NCBI RefSeq assembly: GCF_000518865.1
Contig: NZ_JAEK01000015.1
Span: 1 to 64,000, forward strand
Source: Bacillus sp. J37
GTDB taxonomy: Bacteria > Bacillota > Bacilli > Bacillales > Bacillaceae
DNA length: 64,000 bases
Reading direction: 5' to 3'
Positions 34,271 to 43,104 of the stretch are shown here, in pieces. The translations under genes were made by a program, and so were the position numbers. A model generated the notes under the pieces. The model did not search any database. It was not told the DNA's origin and worked only from the letters and a program-made list of their open reading frames with translations. Every line of letters starts with the position of its first letter. Position 1 is the stretch's first letter.

Positions 34271-35550
34271 ATGAACTATAGGTTTCCGAAGCAGTTTATT
34301 TGGGGATCAGCAACTGCAGCATATCAAGTAGAAGGAAATAATGTGAATAGTGACTTTTGGGCTGAAGAGCATGCGGAAGGTTCTCCTTATAAAGATAAAT
34401 CCGGCGATACGATTGATCATTATAGTCTATACAAAAAAGATATTGAATTAATGGCGAAGTTAGGATTTAAAGCTTATCGTTTTTCAATTGAGTGGGCACG
34501 AATTGAACCGGCAAAAGGGCACTTCTCAGTTTCTGCGGTCCAACATTATAAAGATGTATTAGAAACATGCCATGCATATGGATTGACTCCTGTTGTAGCA
34601 CTCCATCATTTCTCATCACCACAATGGTTAATGAGAATAGGAGGGTGGAGCAATCCTGACATACCTGAGCTTTATGCTCATTATTGTGAAGTCGTGATGA
34701 AAGAATTAGGACACTTAATTCCCTATGTGTTGACGATGAACGAAGTGAACTTACCAGTTATGCTTAAGGAAATTTTCTCAAAAATAGGCTTTGTTCCACC
34801 TGTTGGGATTGACAGAGAGTCATGGGTAGCCCCTAAGTGGAGACAATCGGCAGCAACTCTTTGTGGTGCAGATCCAAGTCAATATTTCACCTTCCACATG
34901 ATATCAGATGAAAAAGCAATCAAACTTATGAAGGAAGCACATAAACAATCACGTGCAGCTATTAAAAAAATTCACCCTGAAACAAAGTGGGCTTTTCGAT
35001 GGCACTTCCGCATATCGATTCTATTCCTGGTGGTGAACGGTTAGCGAAAGAAAAATGGAATCGTTATTTTCTCCAATTTCTCGATATGATGGATGAAGAC
35101 GACTTTTTCGGGTTGCAAAACTATACGCGTGAAATTTATGGACCAAATGGACAAATTCAACCAGATCAACATACAGAAGTAACACAAATGGGATATGAAT
35201 ATCATCCTGAGGCACTAGGGAAAGTTGTTGAGGATGTAGCAAAATCTGTAACGATTCCAATCATGGTCACAGAGAACGGTGTAGCAACAGCTAATGATAA
35301 AAAGCGTGAAGAATTTATACAAAGAGCGTTAACAAGTTTGCATGCTTGCATAGAGAAAGGTATTGAAGTGATCGGGTATTTACATTGGTCAACATTCGAT
35401 AATTTTGAATGGCAATCAGGGTATAGCATGCAGTTTGGGTTAATCGAAGTTGATCGTACCACACAAGAAAGAATTCCTAAGAATAGCGCGTATCTTTTAG
35501 GGAAAGTGGCAAAAGAGAATAATTTGGTGACAAAATTTGAGGTACGCTGA
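34271..35550 (+). pseudogene. Glycoside hydrolase family 1 beta-glucosidase, frameshifted
   Basis: A GH1 gene of about 426 codons split by a one-base loss near 35003 (TGGGCTTTTCGATGG; one more T would join the frames as KWAFSMALPH). The first part has FPKQFIWGSATAAYQVEG and the acid/base region YVLTMNEVN; the second has the nucleophile motif MVTENGVA and the C-terminal GYLHWSTFDNFEW. Such enzymes cleave beta-glucosides or 6-phospho-beta-glucosides. ATG 34271 follows GAGGTGA. The lesion in a T run could be real or a read error; everything else is intact. Confidence 0.85.
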
Positions 35551-35571
35551 TTCGAAAAAAGTTGAACATTA

Positions 35572-35616
35572 AAAGGTATAATGGTACTTTTACAGTGCTA
35601 TTATACCTTTATTTTC
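35572..35616 (+). terminator. Rho-independent terminator
   Basis: AAAGGTATAATGGTAC pairs with GTGCTATTATACCTTT (16 bp with G-U pairs) followed by ATTTTC. It ends the GH1 transcript. Confidence 0.85.
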
Positions 35617-35697
35617 TATATTGCGATTTAAAAGTGATTTCCTTAATCCGATTTCTTTCATGAGTAGTATATTGATTTAATACATTAGGTAGTGTTA

Positions 35698-36246
35698 TCA
35701 ATAATCTAACTGCCGTAAATACAAAAGAAGTTCACCTTTACTATTTTTGATCATTTTATACAAACGCATTTTGCTAGCAATCTTTTCAATTTTCTTTTGT
35801 TCATCATGTTCGTACTTTTTATTATGAAATAATTTGGCTAGTTGATTAAATCCTTCCGCCAAAATATTCGCAGTACCCTCTGAACCTAATTCGATTCCTA
35901 AGGTTTCTGTTTCTGAAAGCTGGGTTTCGGCCAATTGCTCTATTTCTGTTTTAAATTCCCCTCTAATAAAAATAGAAGGCTCTTTATGATCAAACGCTAA
36001 TAATAAATCATCAGCATTGAACGCCTCAAATGTTGCATCTTCTTTCTCTAATGTTAATAACTCGTTAAGAACATCTCCTTCACTTTTTTGGACGGTTTTA
36101 GCGATGGCTTGAATCGTTTTAACTGAATAACTATTTACATTTTTTTTGTTTGCACTTGAAAGCAATTGTTGACTTACTCCTGTTTCTTTAAAAACATCGT
36201 ATCGTTTCTTTCCATTTCTTTGCAGATAAATATCCAGAATACCCAT
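35698..36246 (-). CDS. Helix-turn-helix protein, XRE-like N-terminus
   Basis: A 182-residue protein. Residues 5-60 look like a helix-turn-helix of the Cro/XRE type (YLQRNGKKRYDVFKETGVSQ, then LLSSANKKN and VKTIQAIAKTV). The C-terminal 110 residues are acidic and helical with no domain I recognise. ATG 36246 is taken because AAAGGGTGGG precedes it; the frame is open nine codons further. It is a probable DNA-binding regulator without an obvious target; the divergent neighbour at 36538 is a small membrane protein. Confidence 0.65.
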   Translation of the reverse strand: MGILDIYLQRNGKKRYDVFKETGVSQQLLSSANKKNVNSYSVKTIQAIAKTVQKSEGDVLNELLTLEKEDATFEAFNADDLLLAFDHKEPSIFIRGEFKTEIEQLAETQLSETETLGIELGSEGTANILAEGFNQLAKLFHNKKYEHDEQKKIEKIASKMRLYKMIKNSKGELLLYLRQLDY

Positions 36247-36537
36247 TTGCACAACCCACCCTTTATTGATCATTTATTTTTTACTAAATTATATTTTAGT
36301 ATATGTAAAAGTGATGTAAATGTTTATTGCAGTGAATAGGATCAAGTGATGGAGGACAGAAGGACGTGAGACAATTCATGTTTTTTCTTTAAAGTGAATG
36401 TCAAAGTAAGCAGTTTTCCACGAAATGAATTATATTAAAAAAAGTTAATAATACCAACTAAAATATGGTAAATTTTATACATAGGTTTTTATTATCATTT
36501 CTTAATGACATAAACTAACTTCTAAAGGAGTCTCTCT

Positions 36538-37023
36538 ATGAAAATAGATTCAAAAATGAGAAGAATACAACAAAAATATAAAACTGAAATAGAAGCAAGG
36601 AATAAAAAAGGGAGAGACGCTCTAGTAGTAGCTTCTATTATCTTATTTTTGATCCTGCTACTATTCTTAGGGGTTCCAAACTTTGAAAAAGATGCTAATA
36701 AGCCTGTTGCAACTGATGATTATCAGAAAAAATGGATGGACGTTACTCAAGAAATTGACAATACGTTAAAAGATAATAATGAATATACGGGGATAGCGAT
36801 AGACTTTAATCCTGAACCTATTAAACTAATCTTAAAAACATCATTGAAAAAAACGAATGGAATGGGTGATGACCATCTAAATGAGCTTATGAGTATCGCT
36901 AATGAGAGTATTACCTCAAATAACTTACCTGCATTATTAGAAGAAAATGAAACATACGAAATCGTTATCATTGGAAAAAATAGAGAAGAAATAACACGTG
37001 GTACGTTCCGCAATGATGAATAA
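36538..37023 (+). CDS. Single-span membrane protein, family unknown
   Basis: A 161-residue protein: a basic, helical cytoplasmic N-terminus (MRRIQQKYKTEIEARNKK), one membrane helix at about residues 29-46 (LVVASIILFLILLLFLGV) and an external domain of about 110 residues with alternating helices and strands (TGIAIDFNPEPIKLILKT). I do not recognise the family. It has a strong site AAAGGAG and is transcribed alone. Confidence 0.65.
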   Translation: MKIDSKMRRIQQKYKTEIEARNKKGRDALVVASIILFLILLLFLGVPNFEKDANKPVATDDYQKKWMDVTQEIDNTLKDNNEYTGIAIDFNPEPIKLILKTSLKKTNGMGDDHLNELMSIANESITSNNLPALLEENETYEIVIIGKNREEITRGTFRNDE

Positions 37024-37103
37024 TTGTGAATGGCTACTTTTGATCGTCATAAAAAAGAGACTCTATTGATTAACAAGAGCCTTAGGAGGGTCATTTTTAA
37101 TCT

Positions 37104-37280
37104 TTATATCTCCATAAAATCAATTTTTTGAAACTCTGTAAGCTTTTCGTCTAAATTTTGACTCAATGACACTGTAATAGGGTGATTTAGCCCTAAGTAT
37201 AGTCCGAATTCGATTAATTGACTTTTTAATACATTAATACATCTAGTTGGACTAGTAGAACATATGGATTTGATTATTTG
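37104..37280 (-). pseudogene. Spo0E-like aspartyl-phosphatase gene lacking a start codon
   Basis: This frame encodes CINVLKSQLIEFGLYLGLNH, then PITVSLSQNLDEKLTEFQK and a short tail to TAA. The two short helices and the SQxLD motif are those of Spo0E-family phosphatases, which dephosphorylate Spo0A~P and delay sporulation. From the upstream TAG (37281-37283) to the body there is no ATG, GTG or TTG and no ribosome binding site, so it is probably a remnant, unless a rare start is used. It lies in the gap between 37023 and 37487. Confidence 0.6.
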
Positions 37281-37394
37281 CTATGCTAAATCGTCCATCT
37301 TAAGTCTTGCTCCTATAGTTTACTCGAAGATGTTTATCGGCATTGAATGGGGAACTTTAGGTTTTTGATAAAAAAGGGATTGATTATTATTTTA

Positions 37395-37462
37395 GCGCTA
37401 TTCACTTAAAGAATGCAGTAGTACACTTAAACGATTAAAGTGCTTTTCTGGAATAAGGTTTA
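37395..37462. repeat. Two partial copies of the AAGCGC hairpin family
   Basis: TAGCGCTATTC..GAATGC (about 37393-37416) and AAAGTGCTTTTCTGGAATAAGG (37437-37458, followed by TTTAACGGG) resemble the arms of the hairpins at 13938 and 42975. They precede the kinase-like gene and have no T-tailed perfect stem. Confidence 0.35.
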
Positions 37463-37486
37463 ACGGGAGAAATGGAGGGTCTAACT

Positions 37487-38002
37487 ATGGGCATAAGGAA
37501 TTATTTAATTGAAGGCATTTCAGGCACCGGCAAAACTTCAGTCTGTAAAGAATTACAGCGGCGCGGTTACGATGCTATTCATGGTGACCGTGAATTGGCT
37601 TATCAAGGCGATCCGGAAACCGGTACACGGACGTATGGTGTCACGCATGAGCACCACATTTGGGATGTAGATAAAGTTAAAGATTTGGTCGCCAACCAGA
37701 ATGAGTCGGTAACATTTTTTTGCGGTGGTTCTAGGAACTTTTCGAAATTCATAGATTTATTTGACGGCGTCTTTGTCCTCGAGGTCGACCTTGACACATT
37801 GAACCGGCGCCTTGACGAGCGACCAGAAGATGAGTGGGGCGGAAAGGGAAGAAAAACGGAACGGGAACTCATTGTACGACTACACCAAACGAAAGAAGAC
37901 ATCCCCAAAAACGGAATGATAATCGACGCCACCGTACCGATCGAAGAAGTCGTTGATGCGATCGTCCGTCTTAGTGAAGAAAATAAACCCGAACGACAGT
38001 AA
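37487..38002 (+). CDS. P-loop nucleotide kinase-like protein
   Basis: A 171-residue P-loop protein: Walker A GISGTGKTS at residues 9-17, then a kinase-like core with VFVLEVDLDTLNRRLDERP (lid/base-binding region) and VPIEEVVDAIVRL at the end. It resembles small AAA/shikimate or adenylate kinase-like proteins annotated as nucleoside kinases; the substrate is unknown. Base use is unlike its neighbours, with G+C of about half against mid-thirties around it, suggesting later arrival. ATG 37487 follows GGAGGGTC. Confidence 0.72.
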   Translation: MGIRNYLIEGISGTGKTSVCKELQRRGYDAIHGDRELAYQGDPETGTRTYGVTHEHHIWDVDKVKDLVANQNESVTFFCGGSRNFSKFIDLFDGVFVLEVDLDTLNRRLDERPEDEWGGKGRKTERELIVRLHQTKEDIPKNGMIIDATVPIEEVVDAIVRLSEENKPERQ

Positions 38003-38031
38003 AATTGAATGGGATGATCATGAAGAAGATC

Positions 38032-38056
38032 GGTTGCTTATGAAGCAGCCTTTTTT
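38032..38056 (+). terminator. Rho-independent terminator
   Basis: GGTTGCTT (38032-38039), a 3-nt loop, AAGCAGCC (38043-38050) and six T residues. It ends the kinase-like transcript. Confidence 0.9.
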
Positions 38057-38149
38057 ATTTATCGTACGTTATCTAGCGTCCAGTTTATTTTAACAATTAT
38101 GATTCTAAAAAATATATATAGATTAATAATTGTGAACGGGGGGATTGTA

Positions 38150-39310
38150 ATGGGCTCGCAAGGGAGAGTCAGTTTAAGTGTTGGTTGGATCACTTTGTTT
38201 CTAATAGGCACAGATTTATTTGTCATATCTCCGTTACTACCGTTCATTTCGGAAGCGTATAATATAAATCCAGCGATAACAGGATGGATGGTAACGGTTT
38301 TTGCTGTAACATATGCGATTGCAGCACCTTTCTTTGGTTGGGCTTCAGATAAAAATAGAAAAGGGATTTTTATTACGTTAGGGTTATTGTTATTTTCCTT
38401 CTCCAATATCTTAACTGCTTTTTCGCCTTCTTTTTCATGGTTAATCATTAGCCGTATTTTAGCTGGTTTGTCGGTAGCTGCGATTACCCCTTTGATTTAT
38501 GCGATAATCGGTGATATTGCTCCATCTAATCGGAGAGGAACTTGGCTTTCTATTGTTGTTTCAGGACATTTAACAGCTCTTTGGGCAGGAGCACCAATCG
38601 GTACGTTACTGGAGCATTTTCTTGGCTGGCGTTCCGTATTTATTGTAATGGCTATGATAGGGACTATAATGGCAGTAGTAAATTTCAAAACGTGGAAATA
38701 TGTTGCAAAAAATGATCTTACTAGAAATCTCATAGAAGGAAATTTGCTAAGAATACTTGGTTCAGTAAGTGTTACCATGATTTGGGCGATTTCAATGTAT
38801 GCTCTTTATGTTTACTTAGGTGCGGCTCTATATTCCGAAAATAGATTCACATCATCAAAAGTCGCATTAGCTGTTACTTTTTACGGTATTGGTGCCGTTT
38901 TAGGAAGTCTTACAAGTGGACAATTCACAGATAGGTTTGGAGTAAGGAAGATTTCCAAAGCTACACTTATCTTATTGACTGTAATATTCATTTGTTTAGG
39001 AATATTCTTTTCGTCTGGAGATTGGATTTATATCTTTCTGTTTATATGGGCTTTGGTTGGCTATGCAGGATTTACATCATACCAAGCGCGATTAGCAGTC
39101 GAATATCCAGAGGAACGAGGAATTGTCATGGCGTGGAATAATACGGCTCTTTATATCGGTATTACGATTGGTTCAATGATAGGTGGCTATGTCATAACTA
39201 ACTGGGGATACCCTTTCCTTCCGTATGTTTGCAGCATCGCAGCTTTAATTAGTTTTGTGCTTAGTACCCAAAAGCCAAAGAAAAAAATCAGCTTTCCAGC
39301 AGATAGATAA
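38150..39310 (+). CDS. MFS transporter (drug/sugar efflux type)
   Basis: A 386-residue major facilitator with 12 hydrophobic segments. The motif between helices 2 and 3 reads GWASDKNRKG (the classical GxxSDxxxRK pattern) and a related copy in the second half reads GQFTDRFGVRK. It resembles the DHA1-type or AraJ-like exporters. The substrate cannot be inferred. ATG 38150 is chosen behind GGGGGGATT; the frame is open 17 codons upstream. It is followed after 144 bp by a methyltransferase gene with its own signals. Confidence 0.85.
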   Translation: MGSQGRVSLSVGWITLFLIGTDLFVISPLLPFISEAYNINPAITGWMVTVFAVTYAIAAPFFGWASDKNRKGIFITLGLLLFSFSNILTAFSPSFSWLIISRILAGLSVAAITPLIYAIIGDIAPSNRRGTWLSIVVSGHLTALWAGAPIGTLLEHFLGWRSVFIVMAMIGTIMAVVNFKTWKYVAKNDLTRNLIEGNLLRILGSVSVTMIWAISMYALYVYLGAALYSENRFTSSKVALAVTFYGIGAVLGSLTSGQFTDRFGVRKISKATLILLTVIFICLGIFFSSGDWIYIFLFIWALVGYAGFTSYQARLAVEYPEERGIVMAWNNTALYIGITIGSMIGGYVITNWGYPFLPYVCSIAALISFVLSTQKPKKKISFPADR

Positions 39311-39454
39311 TGTAGCCGAACCTATCGAATGGAGATGCTTTTTATGCAAAGTTCTAGAAGTAAAGTAGTTCTTATTAAACTATTTAACTAAATAGAGCAA
39401 TTTTACATCACGCTACGCTAGTAATTTCTACCTTAAGAAATTGGAGATGTATGA

Positions 39455-40192
39455 ATGATGAAACAAAACAAATATGATGATGAACATTTCTTTTCTGCTT
39501 ATGAAAAAATGCCACGTTCGGTCAAAGGATTAGAAGGAGCGGGAGAATGGCATGTTTTAAAAGCACTGATGCCAGAGTTGAGGAATAAGAATGTGCTTGA
39601 TTTGGGCTGCGGTTTTGGTTGGCATTGCCGATATGTTCGTGAGCAAAAAGCAAGTTTAGTGATAGGTGTAGACATTTCGGAAAAAATGCTTCAAAAAGCT
39701 CGTGAAAACACAGATGATCCATTAATTTCGTATATAAAAATGCCAATTGAAGAAATCGATTTTACAGATTCTCAATTTGATGTGGTCATTAGTTCGTTGG
39801 CTTTTCACTATATTAAGTCGTTTGAAGAAATCTGCAAAAAAGTTTACCATTGTTTAAAACCTGGAGGGACTTTTCTTTTCTCAGTTGAACATCCAATCTT
39901 TACTTCTCGAAACGAACAAGATTGGTATTACGATGAAAAAGGGAATCGTCTACATTGGCCAGTAGATCATTATCAAGCAGAAGGAGTACGTGACACGATA
40001 TTTTTAACAGAAAATGTAATGAAATATCACCGTACAATCTCCACATATTTAAATGACTTAATTGGTGCCGGCTTTAGTATTAAAGCAGTCAAAGAACCAA
40101 TTCCATCTGAAGAAATGTTAAAGAGTGTACCTGAAATGAAAGATGAAGTCCGAAGACCTATGTTTTTAATAATTTTAGCAGTAAAAGGATAA
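39455..40192 (+). CDS. Class I SAM-dependent methyltransferase (UbiE-like)
   Basis: A 245-residue methyltransferase: motif I VLDLGCGFGWHCRY near residue 47, VIGVDIS with the acidic ribose ligand, FDVVISSLAFHYI and LKPGGTFLFSVEHP. These belong to the Methyltransf_11 group; substrates range from quinones to small molecules. Two adjacent ATG codons follow GGAGATGTATGA; either may start. No clear operon partner. Confidence 0.87.
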   Translation: MMKQNKYDDEHFFSAYEKMPRSVKGLEGAGEWHVLKALMPELRNKNVLDLGCGFGWHCRYVREQKASLVIGVDISEKMLQKARENTDDPLISYIKMPIEEIDFTDSQFDVVISSLAFHYIKSFEEICKKVYHCLKPGGTFLFSVEHPIFTSRNEQDWYYDEKGNRLHWPVDHYQAEGVRDTIFLTENVMKYHRTISTYLNDLIGAGFSIKAVKEPIPSEEMLKSVPEMKDEVRRPMFLIILAVKG

Positions 40193-40354
40193 TACAACTT
40201 CAAATAAATTTTAGTCGTTACGAAATTAAGCGTTCCCAAAAGCGGCGTTTTTTCTTGTTTAGCATCCTTTTTTGTTTTAAAGCCACTCCTTTTCTGTTTT
40301 TGGCTCTAGAAAAGCTGCAATTTCTCAAAAAACTCCCTACCTTGCTACATAAAG

Positions 40355-40399
40355 TTTACATAAATTTAACAATCCCCCTATATTCAAATAACATATAAT
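40355..40399 (+). promoter_or_regulatory. Pho-box-like repeats and -10 box before the PAP2 phosphatase gene
   Basis: TTTACA (40355), TTAACA (40366) and ATAACA (40388) lie on one 11-bp grid (steps of 11 and 22), matching the TTAACA-type repeats bound by PhoP in Bacillus, and TATAAT follows at 40394-40399. No -35 consensus is needed in such activated promoters. It supports phosphate-starvation control of the downstream phosphatase. The rest of the 309-bp gap (40193-40501) holds no gene. Confidence 0.6.
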
Positions 40400-40501
40400 C
40401 CTTAAAGTGAAATTTGTGTCTTAGATTTCGTCGAAGAGATTGAATAAATATTTAGTGAATCATTTAAAAATTTGCAGCAGAAAAGGAGAAACCCAAAAGG
40501 T

Positions 40502-42802
40502 ATGAAATTTATGAAAAGAAAAACAATAATAATCCTTACAACACTAACGATGGCATCTTCTACGCTGCCAGTTCAAGCAGCCAATCAATATTCTGATATC
40601 GAGCAGAGCTTTGTCAAAAATGAAATTCAATCTGTGATTGATAATAGCTCAATAAAAGGATATCCTCACGGTTCTCCTAAAGAAGCAGTAGTTACATCAA
40701 ATAAATCTTTTAAAAAAGGTAAGCTTTCAAAACCTGTAAAGCCACAAGGGACTACTGAAGAAGTAGATGTAGATGCTCCTGAAGTTGATCAACCTTTACC
40801 AGCAGTGGATAATGGTGAAAATGCTAATGATGCTATCTTGAAGAACATAGCTGCGACTAATCCTTTTATTAATATTTTAGATGGTTTTGATCAAATATGG
40901 TCTATGAATCAACCAGATTGGAGAGACGGAACAGCTTTAACTAAAACAGGTGCAAATGGTAATGTTGCAAACTATGGGGACGGACCTACCGTTTATTTTG
41001 ATGGATATAAAAATGATAAGACTAAAATAGTAGCAGATAAAAAGACATATGCTAACCAAGAAATCAGAGATGCAGAGACTTGGGAAGCTAATATAAAATA
41101 TGTAGAAGATGTTACCCAAAACAGAACGGATGAAGAGGCGTTAGCAGCCTATTATGATGATCAAAGAGATAAGATATATAGTATGATGGAAGCTTATGGG
41201 CCTTTAGCTAATACCTACGTAGATATCGTTAACCCGATCACAAGTATTGTAAGATCAACAGAGGACATGAATAAAGTATTGGAAGAAACGACTGTTGAAG
41301 ACCAAAGTCAGGGAATGGGACAATGGAAGGGATCTGAACTATCAGATGCAATGGATTTAGTTCATTTAATTCGATTTAGGAATCCTTCTTCTTCAAATCC
41401 TTCTAAGTACTTTTTCTCTTCTCCAAGACCGTACAGAATGAATTCAAATGGAGAAGTAAAAGAAGTTGTTGATAAGAACGGTATTCCTGTTTGGGAAACA
41501 ATCGGCAGTGGCGAAGGTACAGTAGAAGAATTACCTTCAGGTGGTAAAAGAGAAGTAGGAGAAAGACATTACCAACAATATGAAACGAATGTGGAAGTAA
41601 TTCCTGCATTAGAATATGTAAAAAGAGAAGCGGAAGACGGAAGGGGCAAAGACGGGGCTTTTCCAAGTGGGCATACAAGTGCATCTTATTTGTCAACATT
41701 CGGATTTGCATACGCAACACCGGAAAGATATGCTGAATTTTTAACAAGAGCAGCTCAAATGGGAGAAAACAGAATTGTAAGTGGAATGCACTCTCCACTT
41801 GATGTGATAGGAGCAAGAATACAATCTACAGCAATGACTGCCTATGCATTCAATCTACCAGAAAACAAGGTGGTATTGGATAAGGCGTATAAAAATGCTG
41901 GAGAAGTATTCGGTGAAATAGCTGAATCAAAAGATATGAGCTTGTACGAATATGCACATACGGTAACTGAGGAGTATACGTTTGAAAGTGCGTACGATGA
42001 AGAAAAGTGGGAAGATCATGAAGCAAATAAAGCTTTCTATCGAGAAAAACTTACATACGGATTACCTCAAACAGGAACAACAGGATTAGACCCTGTAGTA
42101 CCCAAAGGGGCAGAAGTTTTATTGGAAACTCGTCAGCCTTATTTGACAGATAAACAACGTAGAGAAGTATTGTATACCACTGAAATTGAATCAGGCTACC
42201 CTGTCATAGACGAGTCAAATGGTTGGGGAAGACTTGATTTGGTAACAGCATCTGATGGATATGGTGCGTTTTTAAGCAATGTAACAGTGGATATGGATGC
42301 TTCAAAAGGAAGATTTAATGCCCATGATTGGTGGAGAAATGATATTACTGGTGATGGTATGCTTACCAAGCAAGGAACAGGAACGCTTACATTGACAGGA
42401 AATAATAGTTATTCAGGAGGCACATTGCTAAAAGGAGGCACGTTAGAAGCTACTTCTACGACTGCTTTTGGTGAAGGCGATCTTTATGTAGAAAATGGTA
42501 CAGTTTTAGTTAATGTTGATGAACCTTTAAATGTAAATGGCAATTTAACAATTGAAGCTGGAAACCTAGATATTGCAATGGATGATGACAATAGTCAACT
42601 AAATGTAGATGGATTGTTATACCTTAATGGCGGGGACCTGAATTTGGACCTTTCTCATTATGAATTAGAAAAGGGTACAAACATTACTTTAATGACTGCC
42701 GACAAGGTGAAAGGGAAATTCGATCATGTAACTGCTGATGGATACAAGGTAACTGTTACTTACAGAAATAATAGTGTCCTGGCACATATCAAAGCAAAAT
42801 AA
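40502..42802 (+). CDS. Secreted PAP2-family acid phosphatase with autotransporter-type C-terminal repeats
   Basis: A 766-residue exported protein. The signal peptide ends near VQAAN. The catalytic part has all three motifs of class A acid phosphatases/PAP2: KYFFSSPRP (KX6RP), FPSGHTS (PSGH) and NRIVSGMHSPLD (SRX5HXXXD form). The last about 170 residues contain GTGTLTLTGNNSYSGGTLLK, the autotransporter-associated beta-strand repeat, and then beta-rich filler, with no LPXTG or S-layer anchor that I see. It probably releases phosphate outside the cell. Upstream Pho-like repeats agree. ATG 40502 and ATG 40511 compete. Confidence 0.87.
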   Translation: MKFMKRKTIIILTTLTMASSTLPVQAANQYSDIEQSFVKNEIQSVIDNSSIKGYPHGSPKEAVVTSNKSFKKGKLSKPVKPQGTTEEVDVDAPEVDQPLPAVDNGENANDAILKNIAATNPFINILDGFDQIWSMNQPDWRDGTALTKTGANGNVANYGDGPTVYFDGYKNDKTKIVADKKTYANQEIRDAETWEANIKYVEDVTQNRTDEEALAAYYDDQRDKIYSMMEAYGPLANTYVDIVNPITSIVRSTEDMNKVLEETTVEDQSQGMGQWKGSELSDAMDLVHLIRFRNPSSSNPSKYFFSSPRPYRMNSNGEVKEVVDKNGIPVWETIGSGEGTVEELPSGGKREVGERHYQQYETNVEVIPALEYVKREAEDGRGKDGAFPSGHTSASYLSTFGFAYATPERYAEFLTRAAQMGENRIVSGMHSPLDVIGARIQSTAMTAYAFNLPENKVVLDKAYKNAGEVFGEIAESKDMSLYEYAHTVTEEYTFESAYDEEKWEDHEANKAFYREKLTYGLPQTGTTGLDPVVPKGAEVLLETRQPYLTDKQRREVLYTTEIESGYPVIDESNGWGRLDLVTASDGYGAFLSNVTVDMDASKGRFNAHDWWRNDITGDGMLTKQGTGTLTLTGNNSYSGGTLLKGGTLEATSTTAFGEGDLYVENGTVLVNVDEPLNVNGNLTIEAGNLDIAMDDDNSQLNVDGLLYLNGGDLNLDLSHYELEKGTNITLMTADKVKGKFDHVTADGYKVTVTYRNNSVLAHIKAK

Positions 42803-42827
42803 TAGCATTTGGTAATTGAAATCAAGC

Positions 42828-42905
42828 CGGAGGGATGATGAAACCCCCGACTCAGGGCAGAGAGGCTGTGAGACCTCTAGTAAGAAATAGGTCTTTTCTC
42901 TTTAG
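42828..42905 (+). other. Structured non-coding element with alternative hairpins
   Basis: Three stems can form: CGG(A)GGG with CCCCCG (42828-42849, one bulged A), AGAGG with CCTCT (42861-42878), and AGACCT with AGGTCT (42871-42894) followed by TTTCTCTTT. The second and third share bases, so they exclude each other, as in attenuators. It lies 26 bp after the phosphatase stop and 200 bp before the next gene. I match it to no riboswitch class; it may simply be a 3' element of the phosphatase mRNA. Confidence 0.35.
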
Positions 42906-42974
42906 TGGAAAAATCAAGTATTCTATGATGGATTAACCCCTTAACAAACGGTCTCATCGTCAAGAACAATATTC

Positions 42975-43012
42975 ATAAGCGCCTTTCTGAAACAAGAAAG
43001 GCGCTTATTTTT
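42975..43012 (+). terminator. Hairpin with AAGCGC arm (copy 2), probable terminator
   Basis: A perfect 14-bp stem (ATAAGCGCCTTTCT at 42975-42988 and AGAAAGGCGCTTAT at 42995-43008), 6-nt loop and TTTTATTT after it. It is the cleanest member of the dispersed hairpin family. Confidence 0.8.
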
Positions 43013-43104
43013 ATTTGGACCAGAAATTTATAAGGAGTTACAATATCTGTTAAAATTAGGAAAGGTTAAAACAATTTAAGTACATTAGTAAAGAGAGGTA
43101 GAAA

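Noticed and set aside
42835-42850. GATGATGAAAC string reminiscent of a hammerhead ribozyme core
   Set aside because: The CUGAUGA box and the required third stem are missing; the bases fit the loop of a simple bulged hairpin.
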